DNA of 64,000 bases from NCBI RefSeq assembly GCF_034676705.1, contig NZ_JAUCBS010000013.1, positions 74,501-138,500 on the forward strand. Direction: 5' to 3'. The notes beneath the pieces were generated by a model that searched no databases, was not told the DNA's origin, and saw only the letters and a list, made by a program, of their open reading frames with translations. Every line of letters starts with the position of its first letter. Position 1 is the first letter of the stretch. Shown in pieces: positions 28,225 through 35,725 of this stretch. The stretch comes from Gemmobacter sp. GTDB lineage: Bacteria > Pseudomonadota > Alphaproteobacteria > Rhodobacterales > Rhodobacteraceae. A program made the translations under genes and the position numbers.

Positions 28225-28933
28225 CACCATATCGCAGCTGGAATCCGCGCTGGACGATGACCGCAAGGCGCTGGGCGCCGCGCTGTCGGACCTGCGGTCC
28301 AGCCTGACGCTGCGGGGCCTTGCCGCGCAGGCGGTGGAAACCGCGCGCGCCCATCCCCTGCCGGCGGCGACCGCGGTTGCGGGCCTGGGCGCCATGGCCT
28401 ATCGCAAATTCGCCCCCGACACGCCCGCCGCTCCCACAGAGCTTCCTGTGTGGATGGTCGAGGCCGACAACCTGCGCGCCCGCGCCGCCGGCATGCTGGA
28501 ACAGATCGACGCGGCGCTGCGCGATGGCCTGGCTCCGGCGCCCGACCTGCTGCAACGCCGGGCCGAAGTGCTGGCCGCCCTGACCACCGATGTGCGCGCC
28601 GCCCTGTCGCGCGGGCTGGACACTGTGCCCGAGGCCGAGCGCCACCGCAGCATGGCCACGCGCGAGGCGGATTACGCGGCGCATCTGGGCGTATCGGACC
28701 GCGACCCTGCGGGTGACGAGGCAGGCACCAGCGCGATGGCGATTGCCGGCATGGTTGCGCTGGGCGCAGCGGCGGTGGCCGTCCTGATGCCGCATACCGA
28801 TCTGGAAGACCGGCTGTTCGGCGATGCCCGCAGCCGCCTGCTGGAAGATGCCGGCAAGCTGATCGAGGCCGAGGCGGTGCGGTCGGGCTATCTGGTGCCG
28901 CTGTTGCTGTCCTGGCTGGGGGGCCGGCGCTGA
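28211..28933 (+). CDS. Hypothetical envelope-associated protein, third gene of the YqjD-like operon
   Basis: A 240-residue Ala-rich protein. The N-terminal third has an amphipathic helix and a short hydrophobic stretch ('HPLPAATAVAGLGAMAYRKF', about 45-65), a second hydrophobic segment lies near 178-195 ('MAIAGMVALGAAAVAVLM'), and a third weak one at the C-terminus. I do not recognise a characterised family. The layout recalls DUF3618-type stress proteins. It overlaps the previous gene by 14 bp and ends just before a strong terminator. Confidence 0.75.
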   Translation: MPISDTISQLESALDDDRKALGAALSDLRSSLTLRGLAAQAVETARAHPLPAATAVAGLGAMAYRKFAPDTPAAPTELPVWMVEADNLRARAAGMLEQIDAALRDGLAPAPDLLQRRAEVLAALTTDVRAALSRGLDTVPEAERHRSMATREADYAAHLGVSDRDPAGDEAGTSAMAIAGMVALGAAAVAVLMPHTDLEDRLFGDARSRLLEDAGKLIEAEAVRSGYLVPLLLSWLGGRR

Positions 28934-28947
28934 CCCCGCCAATGCCA

Positions 28948-28979
28948 AAGGCCCGTGCCGTGCGGCACGGGCCTTGTTT
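28948..28979. terminator. Bidirectional intrinsic terminator
   Basis: A perfect 12-bp stem (AAGGCCCGTGCC / GGCACGGGCCTT) with a GTGC loop, followed on the plus strand by TTGTTT. It lies between the converging YqjD operon and csbD-like gene and can serve both. Confidence 0.85.
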
Positions 28980-28996
28980 CCGGTTTGCGATCCGGG

Positions 28997-29194
28997 TCAG
29001 ATCTTGCGGACCCAGTCGTCGATCTTGCGTTCGGCGTCTTCCTTGCTGTCGCCGTATTTCTTCTGCATCAGGCCGACCATCTGTTCGCGCTTGCCAGCGA
29101 CCCGATCCCATTCGTCATCGGTGATGTCGCCCCACATCTCGCGGGCCTTGCCCTTGAATTCCGTCCAGCGGCCAGCGACCTGATCCCAGTTCAT
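28997..29194 (-). CDS. CsbD-family stress-response protein
   Basis: A 65-residue acidic/basic helical protein, MNWDQVAGRWTEFKG at the start and 'DRVAGKREQMVGLMQKKYG' in the middle. This is the typical CsbD/YjbJ pattern (W, GK.KE.WG, QL.G). CsbD proteins are general-stress-induced and of unknown molecular function. An EcfG promoter 37 bp upstream agrees with that. Confidence 0.93.
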   Translation of the reverse strand: MNWDQVAGRWTEFKGKAREMWGDITDDEWDRVAGKREQMVGLMQKKYGDSKEDAERKIDDWVRKI

Positions 29195-29217
29195 GGCGTA
29201 TCCTTTCTGGTTGTTCG

Positions 29218-29746
29218 TCAGACACCTGGATAACGCGCGCGGGCCCGTGCGGTTCCCGGGGCAAAGAAGCGGTCGGGCCGCGTTCCGCCAACCAGTGCTT
29301 CACTGCGCGGCGGCGCCACCTCGTCCGGGCGGGTGATGACCGGCCCCGCCTCGGTATCCCAGCGCCGGGCTGTGCCGCCGGGAACAGGGGCGGTGGGGAC
29401 AGCGGTGTTGGCACGCAGCGGCGTGCCATCCGGGCTGGTCAGAAATGCGCGGTTTTTGGGCAAATCGCGCAGCAAGGCCGCGCGGACCCCGTCCTTTGGC
29501 CCGAAACCCGGTCCACCGCCTGCGCCAGCCGCACCGCCACACCTCGCCGCAGCGGATGGATCAGCGGATCGAACCACGTGCGGCCAATCGCTGCGCCTGG
29601 CGCGCATGCGGGGCGGTGCGCAGATCAAAGATGCGGAAACCGGCCGAAATCCTGGACTGCGCGGCCAGAAATGCAGGTTCCAGCACGGGATGGGCCTGGG
29701 CGGCGGCCAGCAGAACCCGCACCCCCGCGGGGCCGGATAGCGCCAT
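29218..29746 (-). pseudogene. Frameshifted remnant of a phospholipase-D-like gene
   Basis: No intact reading frame covers this interval, but pieces of a plausible protein lie in all three minus-strand frames. From the ATG at 29746, frame 1 gives 'VRVLLAAAQAHPVLEPA' and 'ISAGFRIFDLRTAP' and stops at 29561. A second frame continues 'RTWFDPLIHPLRRGVAVRL'. A third gives 'AALLRDLPKNRAFL' and 'ARRWDTEAGPVI'. The first two resemble the N-terminal region of PLD-like proteins (FRIFD..T, WFDLL..L.RRGV.VR). No HxK catalytic motif remains. Its start overlaps the kinase gene stop, so it was once the last gene of that operon. Family assignment is from memory of the pattern and is tentative. Confidence 0.5.
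29232..29256 (-). promoter_or_regulatory. EcfG-type promoter of the csbD-like gene
   Basis: On the minus strand GGAAC (29256-29252), 16 bp, CGTT (29235-29232), 37 bp upstream of the ATG at 29194. It lies inside the decayed end of the PLD-like pseudogene. Confidence 0.78.
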
Positions 29747-29747
29747 C

Positions 29748-31496
29748 TCAGGCCACATCGACCGTCGGGTTGGCATCGGTGATGGATTGCCGGATGGTGA
29801 ACGCCACCCGGAAGGTCAGCAGTGCGCCATCCTCCAGCAGCTCGGCTTCGCCATCCAGTTGCCGCACGAAACTGCGCACCAGCCGCGCCGCGATCACATC
29901 CGGCGCGCCGCCGCCCGATCCCGTCAGCCGCACCCGCGCCGATGGCGGGCCCGACACCGACAGCGTGGCCGCCTTGCCCGGTTCCGCTGTCAGCCGCACC
30001 CGGATCAGCAGGGCGGCATCGTCATCTGCGCCGGCCAGGAACGCGGCCAGCACCTCGGCCAGCAACAGCGCCAGCGGCACCGCCTGTTGCGTGGCCAGCG
30101 CCAGCGGCGCCAGATGCTGTTCGATGACCGTGGGCCGCCCCGACCGGGAATGCAGCCCTTCGACCTTGGCGATCACCTCGGCGATCAGGGCGTTCACCTG
30201 CACCTCGGGGCTGCCCGCGATGCGATAAAGGCCAAGGTGGACGGTCGACAGGCTCATGACCCGTTCCAGCAGGTGTTCCAGCACCTGGCGCACCGCATCG
30301 TCGGGATTCTCGCGCAGGTGCATCCGCAGGATCGAGGCGATCAGTTGCAGGCTGTTGCCGGTGCGGTGATGCACTTCGCGCAGCAGTTCGGCCTTTTGGT
30401 GCAGCAGGTTTTCCAGCTCTGCCTCGTCGCGCTGGATGGTTTCGGTCATCGCGGCATAGACATCGGCCAGTTCGGCGATTTCGGCGGGCGGATCTTCCAG
30501 ATCGGGCTGGGGCAGGCGGCGGGCGCCGGCGGCAAAGGCCGACATGGCGGCCGACAGGCTGCGGACATGGCGGATCACCAGCCGTTCGGCGGCAAAGGCG
30601 GCCGCCAGCAGCCCCGACAGGATCATCAGGATTGCCTGCAACCACGGCGCGACCGAACTGGAGATCAGGGCGTTTTCATCCGCCGGCGACCAGACCCCCA
30701 GCAGGAACAGTTCCGACGTGATCGAGGCCACCGCGAACACCCGGTGGCTGCCGTCGGGGCTGAAATCGTCAAACGTCTGCGCCCCGCCGCGGGCAAGCGC
30801 GGCCAGCGTGCGTTCCGCCGGCAGCAGTGCCGCCGCCTGTTCCAGCGCGATGGAATGGCTAAGGATGGTGCCGTCGCGGTCAAAGCTGATCAGCGCCACC
30901 GGCTTTTCGTTCAGCGTATCGCGCGACAGCGGATCGGGGGCGACCACGGCCTGATGCGGCACCGATACGGTGACAATGCCGATCTGGGCGCCATTCGCGC
31001 CCACCACCGGCCACCCCGCGCCCAGCACGGCATAGCCCGATACCGGGCCGCTGGGGTTCAGCACCAGCCGCGGTTCGCGCGCATCGGTCAGGCGGGCAAA
31101 CAGTGGATTGCCAGCAAAATCATGCGTCCGCCCGCCGGATGCACAGGTCATCTGTCCCGACATCGGAATATAGGCCACCAGCGAGAATTCGGGATAGGCC
31201 GCCGCCGCATCATCCATCAGGCGGATGCAGGCCGGCACGTCATCGACCACGCGCGGGGCCATGGTGCCCAGCGTGCGGGCCAGCGCCTGGGCGGCGCCGA
31301 TCAGCTTGATTTCCTGCTGTGCCGCCTGGACGGTGCGTGCCATGGCCGCGCGGGTGAGGCTGTCGGACGCCTCGTCCACCAGCGCGCGGGTCTGAAGCCC
31401 GGCCAGAATGGCCAGCGGCAACAGCGCGACCACGTTCACGATGGCCAGGCGGCGGATAAGTCCTGCGCCGAACCTGCCCAGGCGGACTGCACTCAT
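29748..31496 (-). CDS. Sensor histidine kinase (HisKA_2 type) with degenerate ATPase domain, linked to ecfG
   Basis: A 582-residue membrane protein in the ecfG operon. Helices lie at about 17-36 and 283-305, with a periplasmic sensor of about 245 residues between them. A HAMP-like linker and the H-box 'LLREVHHRTGNSLQLIASIL' (His376/377) follow, which is HisKA_2 and the type that phosphorylates PhyR. The ATPase part is abnormal: where the N-box Asn is expected the sequence reads 'LLAEVLAAFLAGADD', and the Asp of the G1 box is replaced in 'LSVSGPPSARV'. A Gly-rich segment 'TGSGGGAPDVIAARLV' remains. It may be a phosphatase or pseudokinase rather than an active kinase. It overlaps ecfG by 4 bp. 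Confidence 0.88.
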   Translation of the reverse strand: MSAVRLGRFGAGLIRRLAIVNVVALLPLAILAGLQTRALVDEASDSLTRAAMARTVQAAQQEIKLIGAAQALARTLGTMAPRVVDDVPACIRLMDDAAAAYPEFSLVAYIPMSGQMTCASGGRTHDFAGNPLFARLTDAREPRLVLNPSGPVSGYAVLGAGWPVVGANGAQIGIVTVSVPHQAVVAPDPLSRDTLNEKPVALISFDRDGTILSHSIALEQAAALLPAERTLAALARGGAQTFDDFSPDGSHRVFAVASITSELFLLGVWSPADENALISSSVAPWLQAILMILSGLLAAAFAAERLVIRHVRSLSAAMSAFAAGARRLPQPDLEDPPAEIAELADVYAAMTETIQRDEAELENLLHQKAELLREVHHRTGNSLQLIASILRMHLRENPDDAVRQVLEHLLERVMSLSTVHLGLYRIAGSPEVQVNALIAEVIAKVEGLHSRSGRPTVIEQHLAPLALATQQAVPLALLLAEVLAAFLAGADDDAALLIRVRLTAEPGKAATLSVSGPPSARVRLTGSGGGAPDVIAARLVRSFVRQLDGEAELLEDGALLTFRVAFTIRQSITDANPTVDVA

Positions 31497-32068
31497 GCGG
31501 CTATGACAGAGGACGACCGGCTGAGGACCGCCGCCGTCGCACCATCGGTGCCGGGCAGCATGTCTTCGCCATCGGCTAGGCCCATCAGCTCGGCCAGCCG
31601 CTTGCGCGCCCGGCTGGCGCGGCTTTTGACCGTGCCGACCGCAACGCCCATCATCTCGGCCGCCTCCTCGCAGCTATAGCCCGAGGCACCGACCAGAATA
31701 AGCACCTCGCGGTGTTCGGGCGACAGCTTGTCGAAGGCGCGTTCGAAATCCTTGTAGGCCAGCCGGCCATCATGTTCGGGCTTGTCGAACTGCCCGGCGG
31801 CATGGACGCCATCGGTGTCCTGCACCTCGCGCCGGGTCTTGCGCAGCGCGGAATAGAAGGTGTTGCGCAGGATGGTGAACAGCCAGGCCTCCAGCTTGGT
31901 GGCAGGATCGAACTTGTCCATGTTCGTCCATGCCTTCAGCAAGGTTTCCTGAACCAGATCATCGGCCTGTGCCCCGTTGCGGCACAGGCTGAGGGCAAAG
32001 GCCCGAAGGCTGGGCACCATCTCGACCAGGCGGTCGCGCGGGTCGGCCGTCACCTTGGGCGCAGTCAT
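31493..32068 (-). CDS. ecfG: General-stress ECF sigma factor EcfG
   Basis: A 191-residue ECF sigma factor with a sigma-2 region ('LCRNGAQADDLVQETLLKAW', 'FDPATKLEAWLFTILRNTFYS') and a sigma-4 region ('LSPEHREVLILVGASGYSCEEAAEMMGVAVGTVKSRASRARKRL'). Sequence, length and its place between nepR and a HisKA_2 kinase opposite phyR identify the ECF15/EcfG group. It recognises GGAAC-N16/17-CGTT promoters, seven of which occur in this window. Its ATG overlaps the nepR stop (ATGA), so NepR anti-sigma and sigma are made from one coupled transcript. Confidence 0.95.
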   Translation of the reverse strand: MTAPKVTADPRDRLVEMVPSLRAFALSLCRNGAQADDLVQETLLKAWTNMDKFDPATKLEAWLFTILRNTFYSALRKTRREVQDTDGVHAAGQFDKPEHDGRLAYKDFERAFDKLSPEHREVLILVGASGYSCEEAAEMMGVAVGTVKSRASRARKRLAELMGLADGEDMLPGTDGATAAVLSRSSSVIAA

Positions 32069-32226
32069 TTTTCAGACTCCTTCGCCTTCAGCTGGGCCAG
32101 AAGTTCGGTGAAACGATCAGGCACCTCGGTTGCAAGGGCCTCGTGGTAGACGCGTTTCAGGTTTTCGTCGATCTGGGCCTTGATCGCGGGGGATCTTGGT
32201 CCGGTGCCGGGTTGCGCTGGCTTCAT
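32065..32226 (-). CDS. nepR: Anti-sigma factor NepR
   Basis: A 53-residue protein. After a Pro-rich start (MKPAQPGTG) comes the NepR core 'IDENLKRVYHEALATEVPDR' and 'FTELLAQLKAKE', matching the family pattern (I...L+.VY.E....PVPDRF..LL..L). NepR holds EcfG inactive until phosphorylated PhyR removes it. The stop overlaps the ecfG start by 4 bp, and the promoter is the minus-strand half of the EcfG palindrome 25 bp upstream. Its small size makes it easy to miss by length-limited gene calling. Confidence 0.93.
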   Translation of the reverse strand: MKPAQPGTGPRSPAIKAQIDENLKRVYHEALATEVPDRFTELLAQLKAKESEK

Positions 32227-32250
32227 AGTCAGATTCCTGCCATCCTTATG

Positions 32251-32275
32251 GGAACCAAACGCCGGATCGGGCGTT
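32251..32275 (+). promoter_or_regulatory. EcfG-type promoter of phyR
   Basis: GGAAC (32251-32255), 16 bp, CGTT (32272-32275), 37 bp upstream of the phyR ATG. It is superimposed on the opposite-strand nepR promoter within one 32-bp near-palindrome. Confidence 0.88.
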
Positions 32276-32282
32276 CGGTTCC
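32258..32282 (-). promoter_or_regulatory. EcfG-type promoter of nepR-ecfG-kinase operon
   Basis: On the minus strand GGAAC (32282-32278), 16 bp, CGTT (32261-32258), 31 bp upstream of the nepR ATG. It implies autoregulation of the sigma factor operon. Each -10 element overlaps the other promoter's -35 side, so only one polymerase can occupy the site at a time. Confidence 0.88.
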
Positions 32283-32312
32283 AGAAGAAAAGCCAATCTG
32301 GAGACTTTTTTC

Positions 32313-33122
32313 ATGGCGGTGACCGGAGCTTCCCCTGTGTCCACGGCAGTGGCCACGCACCTTCCGTACCTGCGTCGCTACGCCCGTGCCCTGACCGGGA
32401 ACCAGACCAGCGGCGACCGCTATGCGCTGTCCACGCTGGAAACCGTCCTGGCCGATCCTGCCATCATCGCCACGGCGGACAATCACCGCGTGGCGCTGTT
32501 TTCGGTGCTGCATGCGGTCTGGTCCAGCACCGGCGCCCCGGTGGCCGAGGCGGACAGCCGCATTTCCGCCGCCGCGCAGGTTCACCTGTCGCGCCTGACG
32601 CCCAATTCGCGCGAGGCGCTGCTGCTGCACACGCTGGAAGGGTTCAGCATTGACGAAATCGGCACGATCATCGGATCCGATGCCGACGAGGCGGCGGAAC
32701 TGATCGACCGCGCGCTGGCCGAGATGGAAAATTCCATCCGTGGGCGCGTGCTGGTGATCGAGGACGAAGCGATCATCGCGATGGATCTGTCGGCCATCGT
32801 CGAGGATATGGGCCATACCGTCACCGGCATCGCCCGCACCCGGTCCGAGGCGGTGAAGCTGGCCGGCCGCGACCGGCCGGACCTGATCCTGGCCGATATC
32901 CAGCTGGCCGACAATTCGTCGGGCATCGACGCCGTGAACGACATCCTGGCGCATTTCGAGGAAGTTCCGGTGATCTTCATCACCGCCTTCCCCGAACGCC
33001 TGCTGACTGGCGAACGCCCTGAACCCGCGTTCCTGATCAACAAGCCCTATACCGAGGAACAGGTCCGCTCGGCCGTCAGCCAGGCGATGTTCTTCGCCTC
33101 GACCGAAACCCTGCTGACCTGA
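32313..33122 (+). CDS. phyR: PhyR anti-anti-sigma response regulator
   Basis: A 269-residue protein combining an EcfG-like sigma mimic (residues 10-140, e.g. 'LSRLTPNSREALLLHTLEGFSIDEIGTIIG') with a C-terminal receiver domain. The receiver has the acidic pocket 'IEDEAIIAMD', phospho-acceptor Asp195 in 'LILADIQLAD' and Lys244 in 'LINKPYTEEQ'. Phosphorylation exposes the mimic, which binds NepR and frees EcfG. It is divergent from nepR-ecfG. Ten bases before the ATG is a GGAGA ribosome site. The stop codon directly abuts that of the converging LysR gene. Confidence 0.97.
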   Translation: MAVTGASPVSTAVATHLPYLRRYARALTGNQTSGDRYALSTLETVLADPAIIATADNHRVALFSVLHAVWSSTGAPVAEADSRISAAAQVHLSRLTPNSREALLLHTLEGFSIDEIGTIIGSDADEAAELIDRALAEMENSIRGRVLVIEDEAIIAMDLSAIVEDMGHTVTGIARTRSEAVKLAGRDRPDLILADIQLADNSSGIDAVNDILAHFEEVPVIFITAFPERLLTGERPEPAFLINKPYTEEQVRSAVSQAMFFASTETLLT

Positions 33123-34034
33123 TCAGGCCTCGGTGCCGTGCACCTTGTTGGCCCGCAGGTGGGCCAGCAGCTCGTCCAGAAAGATGCGCCCGGCCAGTTG
33201 CAGCGATCGCCGGGTGCGATAGATCGCGTGGATTGAAAAGGTCGGCGGCCGCCAGCCCGGCAACACCCGGCGCAGGCGGCCCGTCGCCAGATCCTCCATC
33301 ACCAGCGACAGCGGCAGGCGGGCCATGCCCAGGCCGGCCAGCGCCGCCTTGTGGACGATCTTGAGGTTGTTGCTGACCATCACCGTCCGCACCCCGATTT
33401 CCGCCAGTTCGCCCCGGTCGGACACCAGCCCCCAGACGGTCCGGCGTTCATCGTCCAGCCAGCTGATGCCGGCCTGGTCGATCAGGTCGTTCGGATCGTG
33501 CAGGGCGGGCAGGGCCGCCATCCAGTCCGGGCTGGCGACCAGCGCATATTCGGTGCGTTGCAGGATGCGGGCGATCATGTCGGTATCGGGCAGTTCCTGG
33601 CGCGAGGCGATCAGCGCGATGTCATAGGCATCCATGTTCTGCGGCTTGGTGCCATCGGTGGTGTCCAGCGTGATCACCACCTGCGGATTGCGTTTGGAAA
33701 AGCCGATGCAGAAATCCGCGATGCTGCTTTCGGTCAGCAGGACCGGGCTGGCAATGCGCAGGGCGCCGGTGGGTTTGGTCAGGCTTTCCTGGATGATGCG
33801 CAGGGCATTTTCGCCCTCGGCCCGGATCACCTCGCCCCGCCGGGCCAGATCCAGCCCGATGGGCGTGGGCGTGAAATGCCGCGACGAACGGTCGATCAGC
33901 CGCACGGCCAGCCGGCGTTCCAGTTCCTCGATCCGCCGGCTGAGTCGCGATTTGGGAATGCCGGTGCGGGTGCTGGCGCGGCTGAAGCCGCCGGCCTCGA
34001 TCACCTGGGACAACAGGGCAAGGTCATCATGCAT
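33123..34034 (-). CDS. LysR-family transcriptional regulator
   Basis: A 303-residue regulator. The start at 34034 gives MHDDLALLSQVIEAGGFSRA, and the helix-turn-helix includes 'RASTRTGIPKSRLSRRI', typical of the DsdC/AaeR-like branch with a charged recognition helix. The substrate-binding domain begins 'LRIASPVLLTESSIAD'. It stands divergently from the disrupted ABC-transporter operon across the IS element and would be its natural regulator. In the promoter gap, TTTGACA occurs twice 13 bp apart (34148-34154, 34161-34167), a possible binding site. Confidence 0.88.
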   Translation of the reverse strand: MHDDLALLSQVIEAGGFSRASTRTGIPKSRLSRRIEELERRLAVRLIDRSSRHFTPTPIGLDLARRGEVIRAEGENALRIIQESLTKPTGALRIASPVLLTESSIADFCIGFSKRNPQVVITLDTTDGTKPQNMDAYDIALIASRQELPDTDMIARILQRTEYALVASPDWMAALPALHDPNDLIDQAGISWLDDERRTVWGLVSDRGELAEIGVRTVMVSNNLKIVHKAALAGLGMARLPLSLVMEDLATGRLRRVLPGWRPPTFSIHAIYRTRRSLQLAGRIFLDELLAHLRANKVHGTEA

Positions 34035-34384
34035 GGTTTCCGCCTGTGTTGCGAAATCAGGATTGAAAGTCTTGAAAACGGGATGCGGTGTCAAGCGCGG
34101 CGACACGGGCCGGGTGCCGGGGCGCCGGCCACCGGACTATTCATTGTTTTGACATGAATATTTGACAGGTGGCCCGCCGTGCCGCGTTGCCGTGCGACCC
34201 GCAGGCGGGCAGGGCGCTGGTCCGAGCGTGGTGCCGGATCATCGAAAATCCGGCTTTACATGTGGCGCGACGGGTCTAGGCTTTTTTCAAGATCAAAGAA
34301 ATCCGACTGGTATCGCGGCCCGCGTACCCCCGTTTCCGGGGGCTGGTGGCCTGTTGCCGCCTGTCGCCGGACCGCCTTGCAGGA
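34035..34384. other. Non-coding gap between LysR gene and IS element
   Basis: No convincing gene in about 350 bp. It holds the TTTGACA direct repeat and a CCCCC/GGGGG hairpin around 34326-34342. The missing 5' part of the ABC ATPase gene found beyond the IS is not here, so sequence has been lost at this junction. Confidence 0.6.
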
Positions 34385-35430
34385 CTCTGTTGCACAAATC
34401 GGCTGCTGACTGTCCTTCCCCTTTCCCTGGGCAGACTTATCCCGCGACCTCTGTGACGGGGATGCCGAGCGCGGTGAAGCCATTGAGCACGGCAACCCTG
34501 ACCTGGAACTCCGCAACCTGACGGTCGAAGTCTCGGGCGGACAGGCGCTGACCCAGCAGCTTGACGCAGTGCATCTTGGTTTCGGCGCGGCTTCGGCGGT
34601 GATAGCCGCTCCATCGTCGCCAGATGGTCCGCCCGACGCGCTTCGATGTGCGCAGGATTTCGTTGCGCGCGACAGCACCGGGGGTGTCTGGCTTCCAGGG
34701 CTTGGCGTTCTTGCGGGGCGGTATGATCGCCGCCGCGCCACGGGCCGCGATGGCGTCATGGCACTTGCGGGTGTCGAAGGCGCCGTCGGCGGTGACAGTG
34801 GCGATCTCCTGCTCGGGAGGGATCTGGCCCAGCAGTTCGGGCAGCATGGGCGCGTCGCCCACGTCGCTGGTGGTGAACTCGGCCGCCCGGATTTCTAGGG
34901 ATTTCTCGTCGATCCCGATGTGGATCTTGCGCCAAACCCGGCGTTTGGTGCCTCCATGCTTGCGGGCGTTCCATTCCCCTTCGCCCTCGACCTTGATCCC
35001 GGTGCTGTCCACCAGCAGGTGCAACGGGCCGTTGGAACCCCGGTAGGGAATGTTCACCTTCAACGCCTTCTGGCGGCGGCTGAGCGTGCTGAAGTCGGGC
35101 ACGGCCCAGTCCAGGCCGATCAGGCGCAGGAGGCTCTCAACAAACCCGGTTGTCTGTCGAAGCGCCATGCCGAACAGAACCTTCATCGTCAGGCAGGTTT
35201 GGATGGCGGCATCACCATAGGCGGGCTGCCGCCCGCGCTTGCCGGTCGGTGCGGCTTCCCATGTCATGGCGGGATCGAACCAGATCGTCAGCGAGCCGCG
35301 GCGCTTCAGCGCTTCATTGTAGGCCGGCCAGTTCCTGGTCTTGTAGGTCGGAGGTGTCGGTCTGCTCATGCCTCACAGCTACCATGCTGGATTCACGAGA
35401 TGAATCCCTCACAGGATTTGTGCAACAGAG
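34385..35430 (-). mobile_element. IS5-family insertion sequence
   Basis: About 1.05 kb bounded by 16-bp perfect inverted repeats CTCTGTTGCACAAATC (34385-34400) and its complement (35415-35430). Two or three more bases on each side also pair roughly (GGA / GGG), so the true ends may lie slightly outside. It holds a single transposase gene on the minus strand. A target-site duplication cannot be recognised, consistent with a later deletion on the left side. Confidence 0.92.
34437..35369 (-). CDS. IS5-family transposase (DDE)
   Basis: A 310-residue transposase that looks intact. DDE residues can be placed at Asp121 (VDSTGIK), Asp195 (TADGAFD) and Glu263 (HRRSRAETKM), with the IS5-typical Y-(2)-R-(3)-E arrangement in 'YHRRSRAETK'. 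The N-terminal part has the IS5 leader 'YKTRNWPAYNEALKRRGSL'. No frameshift is needed, so the element may still be mobile. Confidence 0.93.
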   Translation of the reverse strand: MSRPTPPTYKTRNWPAYNEALKRRGSLTIWFDPAMTWEAAPTGKRGRQPAYGDAAIQTCLTMKVLFGMALRQTTGFVESLLRLIGLDWAVPDFSTLSRRQKALKVNIPYRGSNGPLHLLVDSTGIKVEGEGEWNARKHGGTKRRVWRKIHIGIDEKSLEIRAAEFTTSDVGDAPMLPELLGQIPPEQEIATVTADGAFDTRKCHDAIAARGAAAIIPPRKNAKPWKPDTPGAVARNEILRTSKRVGRTIWRRWSGYHRRSRAETKMHCVKLLGQRLSARDFDRQVAEFQVRVAVLNGFTALGIPVTEVAG

Positions 35431-35692
35431 CCCGCTGGATCCCAACACCCGCACCCGGCTGCGCGACCAGATGATCGCGCTGTGGCAGCAATCGGGCAAG
35501 ACGGTCATCTTCGTGACCCACGACATGGACGAGGCGCTGTATCTGGCCGACCGCATCGTGGTGTTTTCCGGCAAGCCCTCGCGCGTCGCCTCGGTGATCG
35601 AGGTTACGGAACCCCGCCCCCGCGACATCCTGCGCGACCCTGCGCTGCTGGCCCGGCGCGACGGCCTGCTGCGCCTGTTCGCCGATATCTGA
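35431..35692 (+). pseudogene. Truncated ABC-transporter ATP-binding subunit (3' third only)
   Basis: Immediately after the IS, an open frame reads 'LDPNTRTRLRDQMIALWQQSG' then 'VIFVTHDMDEALYLADRI'. These are the D-loop and H-loop (THD) of a SsuB/TauB/NitT-type ATPase through to its natural stop. Walker A, Q-loop, signature and Walker B, roughly the first 160 residues, are absent and are not found left of the IS. The gene is therefore broken. Downstream substrate-binding and permease genes are intact, and uptake would need another ATPase. Confidence 0.9.
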
Positions 35693-35725
35693 ACCACCAA
35701 TCATAACAAACCAACAGGAGAGACC

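Noticed and set aside
34148..34167. TTTGACA direct repeat as a sigma-70 -35 pair
   Set aside because: No -10 element at correct spacing in either direction; kept only as a possible LysR site.
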